The notes under the pieces are model-generated. The model did not search any database. It was given only the letters and a program-made list of their open reading frames with translations, and had not been told where the DNA came from. From Flavobacterium beibuense (GTDB lineage Bacteria > Bacteroidota > Bacteroidia > Flavobacteriales > Flavobacteriaceae), in NCBI RefSeq assembly GCF_004151245.1, contig NZ_JUIW01000006.1:1-64000 (forward strand): a stretch of DNA of 64,000 nucleotides, in the 5' to 3' direction. Positions 15,991 through 26,725 of the stretch are shown here, piece after piece. The first letter of the stretch is position 1. Every line of letters starts with the position of its first letter. The position numbers were made by a program, and so were the translations under genes.

Positions 15991-16431
15991 ATGAAAAAAC
16001 TATTATTACTGGCTCTTTTTGCCTGTTTGCCTTATAATTCTCTTTTTGCACAGAATAATTACGGCAACGAAGAAAGTGACGACGAATATGATACCGAAGA
16101 GGTGTATACGGATGATGAAGAGGAAGAAGAAGATCCTGATGCATTTTTTATAGATCATAAAATATTGCCGGGTGAACGAATGATAATGATCTCTAAAAAA
16201 TATATGGTAGACCCAAAGGATATTTATGAGTATAATGAATGGGCTGTAGGAGGATATGATTCAAAACAGGGAGGGGGAGTATTAAAGATTCCTTTGCATA
16301 AATCGCACAAGAAAGATCTTGATGCGTTTAAGGTAAAGCTGGAAAAGGAAAAAGGAGGCCCTATACAGGTACCTGCCCCGCCAAAAAAGAAAAAGAAAGA
16401 CATAAAACCTGAGGATTTTAATAAAGGGTAA
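15991..16431 (+). CDS. Secreted acidic protein with one LysM-like domain
   Basis: A 146-residue exported protein (signal peptide to about residue 21, 'NSLFAQ'). A strongly acidic linker (about 26-50, Asp/Glu runs) leads to a LysM-like segment (about 55-105): 'HKILPGERMIMISKKYMVDPKDIYEYNEW' and 'GVLKIPLHKS'. A Lys/Pro-rich tail follows ('PAPPKKKKKDIKPEDF'). The domain probably binds peptidoglycan. It lies upstream of a larger four-LysM protein, suggesting related cell-wall roles, but 131 nt with a separate -7 box separate the two. Confidence 0.72.
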   Translation: MKKLLLLALFACLPYNSLFAQNNYGNEESDDEYDTEEVYTDDEEEEEDPDAFFIDHKILPGERMIMISKKYMVDPKDIYEYNEWAVGGYDSKQGGGVLKIPLHKSHKKDLDAFKVKLEKEKGGPIQVPAPPKKKKKDIKPEDFNKG

Positions 16432-16517
16432 GTATTTGAGGTTCAGTATTTTTTGATAGGTTTAGTGTTTTAACTGAAATTTATCATATTTTAGGCCTTA
16501 ACAGTTACAACAAAAGC

Positions 16518-16525
16518 TAAATTTG
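16518..16525 (+). promoter_or_regulatory. -7 promoter element upstream of the LysM/PBP1 gene
   Basis: TAAATTTG matches the TAnnTTTG consensus 37 nt before the start codon. No TTG was found at the expected -33 position, so the assignment is partial. Confidence 0.45.
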
Positions 16526-16562
16526 CATCCACCTAAATGTTATAAATAAACCAAACTTAGAC

Positions 16563-18506
16563 ATGAAGTACATTGTAATTTTATTTTTTTCACTAGCGTT
16601 ATTTTCAGGCTCTGCTTATGCTCAGGGTAAATATAAAAAACACCAGGTAGCAAAGGGAGAGACAGTAACAGATATTGCAAAAAAATATAAAGTTACCCCA
16701 TATGATATTTACAGGCTTAATCCTGATTCTCAAAACGGTATTAACGAAGGGGCAATATTGCTTGTTCCTACTGCTGGTGGAGTTCCGGTTAAGACTGATG
16801 TCACTGTAAATGAGAAATCCACTAAAATTGCAAACCCCATACATGAGGTGCAGCCTAAAGAAACACTTTATGGCCTTTCTAAACAGTACAATGTATCTGA
16901 AGAAGATATAAAAAAGGCAAATCCTGAGATTGTAACAAACGGTTTGCAGATAGGTCAAAAAATTATAATTCCAGTGAAGGGAAGCGGTGTTGAGGCACAG
17001 GCTGAGAGGGCAGAAAAGCAACAGGGAAAAAAGGATGCCCCTTCTTATATGTATCATACAGTAGAGGCTGGTGAAACAAAATATTCCATTGCAAAAGACT
17101 ATGGCATGAGCCTTCAGTTACTGGAAGAGCTTAATCCTGAAGTTAAAGATGCTCCGCTGCCATTAGGCTATAAACTAAAACTGGATAAGAATTCTATAAT
17201 AGCTAAAGAAATAGCTCCGGGAGCTCAGCTTAAAAAGCCGGATAACAAGTATATAGAATATACGGTTCAGCCTAAAGAAACCTTTTATAGTCTTACAAGA
17301 AGGGTAGGGATTACAGAACAGGAAATTATAGCCTTAAATCCGGATGCTAAAGAAGGCCTTAAGGAAGGTATGGTTTTAAAACTGCCTAATCCTAATCCCG
17401 ATTCAGGTACTGTATTTGGGACTACCAAATCATATGCTCCGGGCATTACAAATCTTTCAACAACTTTAGACAAAGCACAAACAAAGCAACTTGCATTACT
17501 ACTGCCTTTTAATATTAATAAAGGAGCTGATGAAGAAAGTGAGAAAGAAAGAGTTAGGACCAACAAATTTCTTAACATGACTCTTGATTTTTATGCAGGT
17601 GCATTAATCGCGATAGATTCTGCACAGGCTATGGGGATACCTGTAAAGGTAAAAATACTTGACTCGCAGGAATCCAGCACGAGCTCAGCTATAGATAATC
17701 TTCGTGGTGGTCTTGTAGGGGTAGATGCGGTTATAGGTCCGTTCTTCCAGAATAATGTAGAGAAAACAGCACAGGTGTTAGCCGGGATTCCTGTTATATC
17801 TCCATTATCTAAAGAGGCCGGCAAACCATTGCCAAACCTATACCAGTCGGTACCTACTCAGGATATGGTAAGAATGGCTATGCTGGATTACCTTAAGTTT
17901 AAAAACGGTAATTTTATAGCTGTTATAGATGAGAAAAAACTAAGCTCTAAGCAGTTTATAAGAAATAATTATGCGGGAGTTAAATTTGCAGACGGTACTA
18001 TTACAGAGGATGTAATGAAACCACTTTTAGATCCTTCGAAAATGAATTATATAGTACTTGATACTGAAAGTGCCGGAAAGGTTTCTAACACGGTAAGAGT
18101 GCTTTCAAAACTAATGGCAGACTATCAGATTCAGCTTGCAGTAATGGAGAGGTCAGATATTCTTGATAACGAAGAAGTGCCTTTAAAGCTGCTTACCAGG
18201 TTAAGAATGCTATATCCGTCGGTAACAAACGATAGTGAAAACCCTATGGCTGCCGGATTTATAAAGAAGTTTAAAGCGAAAAATGGTGTAATGCCTAATC
18301 AGTTTGCCTCTAGAGGTTTTGATGTTACCCTTGATGTTATTTTACGTATGTATCAGCCGGAAGGTTTTGCAGAAACAATAGCGACAAAAGCATCTCAGCA
18401 AACAGAGAACAAATTTGTTTACAGGTCTTTAAACGGAGGGAATTATAATAACGGAGTTTATATCCTTAATTACGAAGAGGATTTAAGTATAAAACAGGCA
18501 AATTAA
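16563..18506 (+). CDS. Exported protein with four LysM domains and a PBP1-like domain
   Basis: A 647-residue protein with a signal peptide (cleavage after 'GSAYAQ', about residue 21). Four LysM modules lie at about 26-69, 94-137, 164-207 and 232-275, each opening with an H/Y-x-V-x-x-x-E-T-pattern ('KHQVAKGETVTDIAKKY', 'HTVEAGETKYSIAKDY'). From about residue 308 ('KQLALLLPFNINKGADEE') to the C-terminus is a periplasmic type 1 binding-protein-like domain related to amino-acid ABC receptors and LppC/LpoA. A role in peptidoglycan sensing or synthesis is likely by analogy. The osmC gene begins 2 nt after its stop, so they form an operon. Confidence 0.87.
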   Translation: MKYIVILFFSLALFSGSAYAQGKYKKHQVAKGETVTDIAKKYKVTPYDIYRLNPDSQNGINEGAILLVPTAGGVPVKTDVTVNEKSTKIANPIHEVQPKETLYGLSKQYNVSEEDIKKANPEIVTNGLQIGQKIIIPVKGSGVEAQAERAEKQQGKKDAPSYMYHTVEAGETKYSIAKDYGMSLQLLEELNPEVKDAPLPLGYKLKLDKNSIIAKEIAPGAQLKKPDNKYIEYTVQPKETFYSLTRRVGITEQEIIALNPDAKEGLKEGMVLKLPNPNPDSGTVFGTTKSYAPGITNLSTTLDKAQTKQLALLLPFNINKGADEESEKERVRTNKFLNMTLDFYAGALIAIDSAQAMGIPVKVKILDSQESSTSSAIDNLRGGLVGVDAVIGPFFQNNVEKTAQVLAGIPVISPLSKEAGKPLPNLYQSVPTQDMVRMAMLDYLKFKNGNFIAVIDEKKLSSKQFIRNNYAGVKFADGTITEDVMKPLLDPSKMNYIVLDTESAGKVSNTVRVLSKLMADYQIQLAVMERSDILDNEEVPLKLLTRLRMLYPSVTNDSENPMAAGFIKKFKAKNGVMPNQFASRGFDVTLDVILRMYQPEGFAETIATKASQQTENKFVYRSLNGGNYNNGVYILNYEEDLSIKQAN

Positions 18507-18508
18507 TT

Positions 18509-18907
18509 ATGACATCTAAGGTAACCTATTTGGGAGATTTAAGAACATCTTCCATTCACCTTCAGTCGGGTAGCGAGATCATATCTGATGCCCCTCTTGA
18601 TAATAACGGAAAAGGCGAGGCATTTTCCCCTACAGATACTGTGGCAAATGCATTAGCTACGTGTATGTTTACCATTATGGGTATTAAAGCCCGTGATATG
18701 GAAATAAGTTTGGAAGGTTCTACAGCTGAGGTTACAAAAACCATGGAGGCCGACCCTAGACGTATTTCTAAGATTAAGGTTGTTTTTAATCTTAAATCAA
18801 ATGCCGATGAAAAGTCCAGGGAGTTGCTGGAAAGAGTAGCGATGAGGTGTCCTGTACACTTTAGCCTTCACCCTGATATTGAAAGGGAAATAATATTTAA
18901 CTGGTAA
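18509..18907 (+). CDS. OsmC/Ohr family peroxide-reducing protein
   Basis: A 132-residue protein of the OsmC family with both redox cysteines: Cys52 in 'ALATCMFT' and Cys114 in 'MRCPVHFSL'. Family members reduce organic hydroperoxides with thiol cofactors. Length and motif spacing are normal. It starts 2 nt downstream of the LysM/PBP1 gene. Whether it belongs to the OsmC, Ohr or YhfA-like branch cannot be settled by eye; the short N-terminus and 'SPTDTVANALATC' favour the YhfA-like group. Confidence 0.88.
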   Translation: MTSKVTYLGDLRTSSIHLQSGSEIISDAPLDNNGKGEAFSPTDTVANALATCMFTIMGIKARDMEISLEGSTAEVTKTMEADPRRISKIKVVFNLKSNADEKSRELLERVAMRCPVHFSLHPDIEREIIFNW

Positions 18908-18927
18908 TATTTGATTGTAATTATACT

Positions 18928-18957
18928 AAAATACCCATTGTTGGGTATTTTTTTTGT
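18928..18957 (+). terminator. Intrinsic terminator of osmC
   Basis: An AAAATACCCA/TGGGTATTTT stem with a 4-nt loop is followed by a long T run. Confidence 0.88.
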
Positions 18958-18965
18958 TTAATAAT

Positions 18966-19077
18966 GAATCTAAATTCGACTTACGAAGTTTTTTTAGATT
19001 CTTTGGTTTATGTAAAGTGTTTCATTCGCGTGGCACTTTGGTCAGGAAAGAGCACCCTTTTTTGAGGGTGCTTTTTG
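18966..19077 (+). ncRNA. Candidate structured small RNA between two terminators
   Basis: Between the osmC terminator and the DUF3820 gene there is a two-part hairpin. The outer arms GAATCTAAA (18966-18974) and TTTAGATTC (18993-19001) pair over 9 bp. The inner arms TTCG and CGAA pair over 4 bp around an ACTTA loop, leaving a U-rich bulge. About 45 nt later comes an independent intrinsic terminator (AGCACCCT/AGGGTGCT). No ORF fits here. No matching -7 box was found immediately upstream, so it could also be a read-through product. It resembles no RNA family I recognise. Confidence 0.35.
19048..19077 (+). terminator. Intrinsic terminator upstream of the DUF3820 gene
   Basis: An 8-bp stem (AGCACCCT/AGGGTGCT) with a T-rich loop and a T run sits 46 nt before a coding start, with no ORF directly upstream. 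It is best explained as the 3' end of a small non-coding transcript. Confidence 0.8.
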
Positions 19078-19122
19078 TTTTTAAGTGAGTTTAGTTGTTA
19101 AATTTGCTTTTCAGTTTTATTT

Positions 19123-19353
19123 ATGGACGAACAAAAACAATTGCTAATAAAATTAGCACACACTAAAATGCCTTTTGGTAAATATGAAGGACGGTATCTT
19201 ATAGATTTACCCGAGCATTATGTGGTGTGGTACCACAATAAGGGATTTCCGGCAGGACAGTTGGGGCAGCAGCTTCAGTTGGTATACGAACTAAAGCTTA
19301 ACGGGCTTGAAAACCTTATAAGGAATATTAAGAATCAATATCCGAAGCCGTAG
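19123..19353 (+). CDS. DUF3820 family small protein
   Basis: A 76-residue cytoplasmic protein matching DUF3820: 'KMPFGKYEGRYLIDLPEHYVVWY' and 'GFPAGQLGQQLQLVYELKLNGLENL'. The family is widespread in Bacteroidota and Proteobacteria, and one member was described as a quorum-sensing-regulated factor, but its biochemical function is unknown. It is a single gene upstream of pyrG. Confidence 0.85.
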   Translation: MDEQKQLLIKLAHTKMPFGKYEGRYLIDLPEHYVVWYHNKGFPAGQLGQQLQLVYELKLNGLENLIRNIKNQYPKP

Positions 19354-19429
19354 AAAAATGAATTTTTGTTAAAGAAGTGTTTCCTAAACATGAATTTTTG
19401 ATGCTTTTTTCTGCCTTTTGTGGCATGCA

Positions 19430-19463
19430 TTTTCAAATTTTCAAATTACCTCATTTTCAAATT
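19430..19463 (+). promoter_or_regulatory. Three direct repeats TTTTCAAATT upstream of pyrG
   Basis: TTTTCAAATT occurs at 19430-19439, 19438-19447 and 19454-19463, with offsets of 8 and 16 nt. The array ends 24 nt before the -7 box TATTTTTG at 19487-19494, covering the -33 region and upstream. It could be a regulator-binding array or an AT-rich upstream activating element. Confidence 0.4.
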
Positions 19464-19479
19464 ACTTATAATCGGATAA

Positions 19480-21147
<1,668 letters not shown>

Positions 21148-21205
21148 TATAAGATAACATATTCCCTTAAAAAGGAACCACACTTAGGTGTAATAACTTA
21201 AATAA

Positions 21206-23101
21206 ATGGAAGAAAAGAAAATAGATTACAGATCGGCCATCGGCTTTGCCCTTATTGCGGTTATTCTTGGTTTTATGCTTTACAACAAAACCGAGGATAC
21301 TAAACAGGAACTGGAAAAAGAGCAAGCACAGGAACAAGTTGAAAAAGAAAAACAGGGCACTGTTGCAGACGAAAAAACTGCAGTTTTAACAGAGCTGGAT
21401 TCTACTTCGGCAGATTCTATTAAGACAGCAAACCTTAAGAGTTCTTTAGGGGCTTTTGCTTACGGGGCTTCTTTACCAACAGCGAAAGACGGTGAAACCG
21501 AACTTAAAAATGCTTTACTTTCACTTAAGATAGCGAATAAAGGTGGTTATATTGCAGAGGCTATTCCGCTTGGATATGAAAAGTTCCATAAGGATTCAGG
21601 ACAACTGGTAGAGCTTATTAAAAATAATAATGCCGACTTTAATCTTCAATTTAAAACTAAAGACAACCGTATCCTTAACACAAGGGATATGTACTTTGAA
21701 CCTGTTTTAAGCAAGAGTGGAGAAAACCAGGTGCTAACAATGCGCCTTAAGGCAGGAGCAGATGCTTACCTTGAGTATCGTTATGAGATGAAACCTAAAG
21801 ATTATATGGTTGATTTCTCTATCCGTACACAGGGCTTATCTCAGGTTCTTGATACTTCTAAGCCACTGGATTTAGAATGGAGCATGAAGACCTATCGTAA
21901 TGAAAAGAGTATTTCTTATGAAAACAGATATACTAAGGTTGTTTATGAATATGAAGATGGTAAGGATGATGATTTTGGTTTAAGTAAGAGCGACAGCGAA
22001 AAAGCGGCAGATGTAACTTATATCGCATTCAAGCAGCATTTGTTTACTTCTATCCTTTTAACGGATAAGGCATTTAAAACTGCCGATATGACTTCTGAGG
22101 ATTTAGTTAAGGAAGAAACCATAGATACTGTATTTACTAAGCAGTTTACGGCAAAAATGCCTCTTGAATTTGAAGGAGGTGAGATTAGCTATAACATGGA
22201 TTGGTATTATGGTCCTGCAGATTACCAGATTCTTAATGATTATGACAGAAACCTTGATGAGGTAATTCCTTTAGGATGGGGTATTTTCGGTTGGATTAAC
22301 CGTTACATCTTTATCCCTGTATTTACCCTTTTAAGTTCGTTCTTACCTTACGGTATAGGAATTATAGTATTTACTATCCTTGTAAGGATTGTAATGTCTC
22401 CCGTAACTTATAAATCGTACCTTTCTCAGGCTAAGATGAAAGTTATTCGTCCTGAAATACAGGAAGTAAATGAGAAGTACAAAAAAGACCCGATGAAAAA
22501 GCAGCAGGAAACCATGAAGCTGTACAATAAAGCGGGCGTAAACCCAATGGCAGGATGTTTACCGGCACTAATGCAAATACCTGTATTCTATGCATTATTC
22601 CAGTTCTTCCCGTCGTTCTTTGACTTAAGGCAAAAAAGTTTCCTTTGGGCAGATGACTTATCATCATATGACTCGGTTTACCATTTACCATTCAACATCC
22701 CGTTCTATGGTGACCACGTGAGCTTGTTCCCTATACTTGCATCAATAGCTATTTTCTTCTATATGAGAATGACTACAGGTGATCAGAGTATGTCGGCACC
22801 ACCACAGGAAGGTATGCCGGATATGAGCAAGATCATGAAAGTAATGATTTACATCTCTCCGGTTATGATGCTTATATTCTTTAATAACTATGCATCAGGA
22901 CTGAGTTTGTACTACTTCATTTCTAACACTATTACCATAGGTATTATGTTTGTAATTAAAAATTACATCGTAAAAGAAGATAAGCTACATGCTCAAATCC
23001 AGGAAAACAAAACCAAGCCTAAAAAGCAAAGCCGTTTCCAACAGAAGATGCAGGAAATGATGGAGCAGGCGCAGGAGCAGCAAAAACAAAATAAAAGATA
23101 A
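21206..23101 (+). CDS. yidC: Membrane protein insertase YidC
   Basis: Inserts and folds inner-membrane proteins with or without Sec. The protein is 631 residues: TM1 at about 11-26, a large periplasmic P1 domain to about residue 350, then the conserved core of five TM segments beginning near 'IFIPVFTLLSSFLPYGIGIIVF'. The cytoplasmic loop holds 'MSPVTYKSYLSQAKMKVIRP', where the hydrophilic-groove arginine region lies. The Gln/Lys-rich tail ('KQSRFQQKMQEMMEQAQEQQ') is typical of Bacteroidota. The pyrG-yidC order is common in flavobacteria. Confidence 0.96.
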   Translation: MEEKKIDYRSAIGFALIAVILGFMLYNKTEDTKQELEKEQAQEQVEKEKQGTVADEKTAVLTELDSTSADSIKTANLKSSLGAFAYGASLPTAKDGETELKNALLSLKIANKGGYIAEAIPLGYEKFHKDSGQLVELIKNNNADFNLQFKTKDNRILNTRDMYFEPVLSKSGENQVLTMRLKAGADAYLEYRYEMKPKDYMVDFSIRTQGLSQVLDTSKPLDLEWSMKTYRNEKSISYENRYTKVVYEYEDGKDDDFGLSKSDSEKAADVTYIAFKQHLFTSILLTDKAFKTADMTSEDLVKEETIDTVFTKQFTAKMPLEFEGGEISYNMDWYYGPADYQILNDYDRNLDEVIPLGWGIFGWINRYIFIPVFTLLSSFLPYGIGIIVFTILVRIVMSPVTYKSYLSQAKMKVIRPEIQEVNEKYKKDPMKKQQETMKLYNKAGVNPMAGCLPALMQIPVFYALFQFFPSFFDLRQKSFLWADDLSSYDSVYHLPFNIPFYGDHVSLFPILASIAIFFYMRMTTGDQSMSAPPQEGMPDMSKIMKVMIYISPVMMLIFFNNYASGLSLYYFISNTITIGIMFVIKNYIVKEDKLHAQIQENKTKPKKQSRFQQKMQEMMEQAQEQQKQNKR

Positions 23102-23106
23102 ACAGT

Positions 23107-23132
23107 AAAGCACTCTTCGGAGTGCTTTTTTT
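23107..23132 (+). terminator. Intrinsic terminator of yidC
   Basis: A perfect 9-bp stem AAAGCACTC/GAGTGCTTT with a TTCG tetraloop is followed by a T run. Confidence 0.92.
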
Positions 23133-23206
23133 AATAAATTGGCTCACTGTTTGCACGTAATAAAAACAGCATATTTTAAGTTTAGATAAAAAAACAGATT
23201 TGTATT

Positions 23207-23905
23207 ATGAGATACTTTGCAGTACTTATTGCATTTTTTATGACTATAGGGCTTAATGCCCAAAGTAAAACCGATATCAACAAGTTTGATGGTAAGGGTA
23301 AGCGCCACGGTGTTTGGAAAGGTACTTATGAAACCACCGGAAGGCTTCGTTATGAAGGTACTTTTGATCATGGTGTGGAAAAGGGTACATTTAAGTTTTA
23401 TGATGATACCCAAAAAGGATCGCTAATCGCTACCCGCGATTTTTCTGCCGGTAATGGTGTTAGTTATACCACTTTTATAGACCAGAAGGGTAATAAGGTT
23501 AGTGAGGGTAAAGAGGTAAATAAAGTTCGTGAAGGCGAATGGAAAGTATACCACCCTGACGGGAAAACCATAATGTCTCTTGAAAACTATTCTAAAGGAA
23601 AGCTTAATGGCTTAACAAAGATATTTTTTGCTAATGGAGCTATTGCCGAAGAGAAAGGCTATAAAGATGGCGTGCAGGATGGTATCTATAAAAAGTACAA
23701 TGAAAAGGGTACTGTACTGGAAGATTCTAACTATAAAAACGGTAAGCTTAACGGGCAGGCTGTTTTTTATGATAAGTTTGGTAATGTATCTTCTAAAGGA
23801 GAATTTGTAAAAGGATATAAATACGGATACTGGGAGTATTATGACAATAAGAAACTGGTAAAAAAGGAATTTATGATAATGCCGAAAGAGGTAACAAGGG
23901 ACTAA
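23207..23905 (+). CDS. Exported MORN-repeat (YwqK-like) protein
   Basis: A 232-residue protein with a signal peptide ending 'IGLNAQ' (about residue 19). It consists of MORN-type repeats of about 22-24 residues, such as 'GKRHGVWKGTYETTGRLRYEG', 'REGEWKVYHPDGKTIMSLENY', 'GKLNGLTKIFFANG' and 'GKLNGQAVFYDKFGN'. Databases often label such proteins 'toxin-antitoxin system YwqK family antitoxin', but the signal peptide and absence of a toxin neighbour argue against that role here. MORN repeats commonly contact lipids or other envelope proteins. It lies between yidC and mnmA. Confidence 0.8.
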   Translation: MRYFAVLIAFFMTIGLNAQSKTDINKFDGKGKRHGVWKGTYETTGRLRYEGTFDHGVEKGTFKFYDDTQKGSLIATRDFSAGNGVSYTTFIDQKGNKVSEGKEVNKVREGEWKVYHPDGKTIMSLENYSKGKLNGLTKIFFANGAIAEEKGYKDGVQDGIYKKYNEKGTVLEDSNYKNGKLNGQAVFYDKFGNVSSKGEFVKGYKYGYWEYYDNKKLVKKEFMIMPKEVTRD

Positions 23906-23955
23906 CAGAAATTTGTAGTACTTTTGCATAAATTTTTTCAGGAAAGGAATTAAAA

Positions 23956-25146
23956 ATGAAACGAGTAGTAGTTGGGCTTTCGGGTGGTGTAGATTCGAGC
24001 GTTGCGGCATACCTGTTGCAGAAGCAGGGGTATGAAGTTATTGGCCTGTTTATGAAAAACTGGCATGATGACTCGGTTACCATCTCAAATGAATGTCCGT
24101 GGCTGGAAGACAGCAATGATGCTTTGCTTGTAGCCGAAAAACTGGGTATACCTTTTCAAACGGTAGATCTTAGTGAACAATACAGAGAACGTATAGTAGA
24201 CTATATGTTTAACGAATATGAGCAGGGTAGGACTCCAAACCCTGACGTGCTTTGTAACCGCGAAATTAAGTTTGATGTGTTTATGAAGATTGCCCTTAGC
24301 TTGGGAGCAGACTATGTGGCAACAGGACACTATTGCCGTAAAGACACCATAGAAAAGGATGGTAAGGAAGTTTATCAGCTTTTATCAGGTGTAGACGGCA
24401 ATAAGGATCAGTCTTACTTTTTATGTCAGCTTTCACAGGAGCAGTTAAGTAAGGCGCTATTCCCTATTGGAGAATTAACTAAGCCTCAGGTGCGTGAAAT
24501 AGCAGCTAAGATGGATTTGGTTACCGCAGAGAAGAAAGACTCTCAGGGGCTTTGTTTTATAGGTAAAGTACGCCTGCCGGAGTTCCTGCAGCAACAGCTG
24601 CAGCCTAAGGAAGGTGTTATTTATGAAATATCGGCTGAGCAGGAAACTTATGCTCAACAAATACCTCAGTTTGCAAACGTACACGAACAGCTGGCTTTTG
24701 AGGCTAAAAATGTTGAGTATACGCCACAAATGGGTAAAGAGGTAGGAAAGCACCACGGCGCACATTATTACACCATAGGACAGCGTAAAGGACTTAATGT
24801 AGGCGGTACAAAAGAACCGTTGTTTATTATCGCTACCGATGTAAACAGTAACGCTATTTATACAGGGCAGGGACATAATCACCCGGGGCTGTTTAGAAAA
24901 GCACTGTTTATTAAAGGTAAAGAAGTACACTGGGTACGTGAAGACCTTACCCTTAAAGATGGTGAGACAATGCATGTAATGGTAAGGATACGTTACCGCC
25001 AGCCATTGCAAAAAGCAACACTGCATATGTTTGAAGACGGTATGTATATCGCATTCAGCGAACCGCAGTCGGCCATAACAGAAGGGCAGTTTGCAGCCTG
25101 GTATATAGACGACGAACTGATAGGTTCGGGAGTTATTTCAAAATAA
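23956..25146 (+). CDS. mnmA: tRNA-specific 2-thiouridylase MnmA
   Basis: Thiolates U34 of Lys, Glu and Gln tRNAs. The protein is 396 residues. The PP-loop 'GLSGGVDSS' lies at 7-15. Cys100 in '[12 protein letters not shown]' and Cys200 in '[10 protein letters not shown]' are the catalytic pair. 'GHYCRKD' and '[19 protein letters not shown]' are also family motifs. mnmD, which acts later in the same mnm5s2U34 modification, is at 38794 in this window. It is monocistronic with its own terminator. Confidence 0.96.
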   Translation: MKRVVVGLSGGVDSSVAAYLLQKQGYEVIGLFMKNWHDDSVTISNECPWLEDSNDALLVAEKLGIPFQTVDLSEQYRERIVDYMFNEYEQGRTPNPDVLCNREIKFDVFMKIALSLGADYVATGHYCRKDTIEKDGKEVYQLLSGVDGNKDQSYFLCQLSQEQLSKALFPIGELTKPQVREIAAKMDLVTAEKKDSQGLCFIGKVRLPEFLQQQLQPKEGVIYEISAEQETYAQQIPQFANVHEQLAFEAKNVEYTPQMGKEVGKHHGAHYYTIGQRKGLNVGGTKEPLFIIATDVNSNAIYTGQGHNHPGLFRKALFIKGKEVHWVREDLTLKDGETMHVMVRIRYRQPLQKATLHMFEDGMYIAFSEPQSAITEGQFAAWYIDDELIGSGVISK

Positions 25147-25167
25147 AAATTATCAGATTTTATATAT

Positions 25168-25197
25168 AAACCCAACGCATAATAGTGTTGGGTTTTA
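25168..25197 (+). terminator. Intrinsic terminator of mnmA
   Basis: A 9-bp stem AAACCCAAC/GTTGGGTTT with a 10-nt loop is followed by a T-rich stretch. Confidence 0.82.
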
Positions 25198-25250
25198 TTT
25201 TATATTTTAGAGAGTTATAATATTATAAAAACTAATTACTATACAGATAT

Positions 25251-26081
25251 ATGATAAGAGCTTTTGTTTCTTTTTTAATACTAATAAATTTCTGTTCTGT
25301 TTTTGCTCAAAATCAAAATATAGTTTTTAATGATCTAAAGTTTAAAGAGGCTATATTAAAATCAAACAAACAGGTTGATATTAATCTTGATGGAGAAATA
25401 TCTGTTAATGAGGCCATAACTGTAAAAATGCTTAATCTTTCAAAATCAGGTATTACCAATTTAGATGAAATAAACTTATTTAAAAATATAGAATTATTAC
25501 ACTGTCCCAATAATCAGATAAAAAAATTAAAACTGAAAGGGTTACATTCCTTAAAGAAATTAATTGTGAGTGATAATGGAATGGAAACATTGGAAATAAC
25601 AGATTGTTCCAGTTTGTTTTCCATAATGTGTCAGGCTAATAATTTAGGTGCTCTTAATGTCCAAGGTTTGGTAAATCTGGAAATTTTATGGTGTCAGCAA
25701 AATAAACTATCAAGCTTGAATTTGTATGGTTGTTATTCACTTAGAAGTTTGTATTGTGATGAAAATAAATTAAAAGAAATAAATTTAACGGGGTTAATCC
25801 AATTGAAAGATTATAGATGTACAAATAATTTATTAAAAGAGATTGATATTAAGGACAGTCCTGCAATAGCGTTCCTTTATTGTGGAAATAATGAGAATTT
25901 AGAAATGTTGTTTTTACAAAATGGAAAACGAGAAGTATATCCTTTTTTTATAGATTTTTCAGATTGTCCAAATCTTAAGAAAATTTGTATTGATGATGAG
26001 AAATATGAAATTGATGAAATCAATAAAAAGATAAATTCATATAACAGGAAAGATATAAAAGTTTTTATAAATTGTAATTAA
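25251..26081 (+). CDS. Exported leucine-rich-repeat protein with EF-hand-like calcium loop
   Basis: A 276-residue protein with a signal peptide ending 'CSVFAQ' (about residue 20). Directly after it lies an EF-hand or dockerin-like loop 'DINLDGEISVNEA' (about 44-56). About six to seven leucine-rich repeats of 20-22 residues follow ('LDEINLFKNIELLHCPNNQI', 'LVNLEILWCQQNKLSSL', 'YSLRSLYCDENKLKEI'), with Cys recurring in the 'LxCxxN' positions. The base composition is clearly more AT-rich than mnmA and tatD. Its stop overlaps the tatD start in TAATG. It is probably a surface or periplasmic binding protein; the partner is unknown. Confidence 0.75.
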   Translation: MIRAFVSFLILINFCSVFAQNQNIVFNDLKFKEAILKSNKQVDINLDGEISVNEAITVKMLNLSKSGITNLDEINLFKNIELLHCPNNQIKKLKLKGLHSLKKLIVSDNGMETLEITDCSSLFSIMCQANNLGALNVQGLVNLEILWCQQNKLSSLNLYGCYSLRSLYCDENKLKEINLTGLIQLKDYRCTNNLLKEIDIKDSPAIAFLYCGNNENLEMLFLQNGKREVYPFFIDFSDCPNLKKICIDDEKYEIDEINKKINSYNRKDIKVFINCN

Positions 26082-26725
26082 TGCTATATAACCTGCACAC
26101 CCATAACTACACCGCTAATGATAATATACTGGAAGTAGTAAACCGCTATCCGTATGAGGATATTGATGTACCTTATTTTTCTACAGGTATACATCCGTGG
26201 TATATTGATATTGATAAACTGGATGAGCATTTATCGGTAATTGATACCCGTTTGGCAATGGATAACTGCCTTGCCCTTGGGGAATGCGGACTGGACAAAC
26301 GCATAGAAATGCCAATGGACGAACAGCAGAAAGTGTTTGAAAAGCAGTTAGTATTAGCGAAAAAACATCAAAAACCCGTAATTTTGCACTGTGTGGCGGC
26401 TTATCAGGAAGTGATAGAAACCAAAAAGAGATTAAATGTTGATGTCCCGATGGTTATTCACGGGTTTTCTAAAAATTCACAGGTAGTCAGGCAATTACTG
26501 GAGAATGGCTTTTACATTTCATTTGGCAAGTATCTGTTAAGAAATCCGGAGCTGTCTCAGGTATTTGTTAAGGTTTCTAACGATAAGTTCTTTATGGAAA
26601 CAGATACCATAGAGGAAGGTTTAGAACAGGTATATGAAAAGGCAGCCGCCGCAAAAAATATTAATATAGAAGAATTAAAGAATATAGTAAGCAATAATTT
26701 TAAAACCGTTTTTAAGAATGGCTGA
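26081..26725 (+). CDS. TatD-family metal-dependent hydrolase
   Basis: A 214-residue protein, shorter than the usual 255-265 of TatD. It keeps the metal ligands His6/His8 ('LHTHNY'), Glu68 ('ALGECGLD'), His103 ('ILHCVAAY'), His127 ('VIHGFSKN') and the Asp in 'METDTI'. TatD enzymes are 3'-5' DNases and are linked to DNA repair and D-aminoacyl-tRNA editing. Its start overlaps the stop of the LRR gene by 1 nt, and its end overlaps tcdA by 8 nt, so tatD-tcdA are translationally coupled. The short length is common in Bacteroidota members. Confidence 0.88.
   Translation: MLYNLHTHNYTANDNILEVVNRYPYEDIDVPYFSTGIHPWYIDIDKLDEHLSVIDTRLAMDNCLALGECGLDKRIEMPMDEQQKVFEKQLVLAKKHQKPVILHCVAAYQEVIETKKRLNVDVPMVIHGFSKNSQVVRQLLENGFYISFGKYLLRNPELSQVFVKVSNDKFFMETDTIEEGLEQVYEKAAAAKNINIEELKNIVSNNFKTVFKNG

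Noticed and set aside
23207..23905. Toxin-antitoxin function for the MORN-repeat protein
   Set aside because: Database-style naming suggests an antitoxin, but the protein has a signal peptide, no toxin partner lies next to it, and the MORN repeats are generic.
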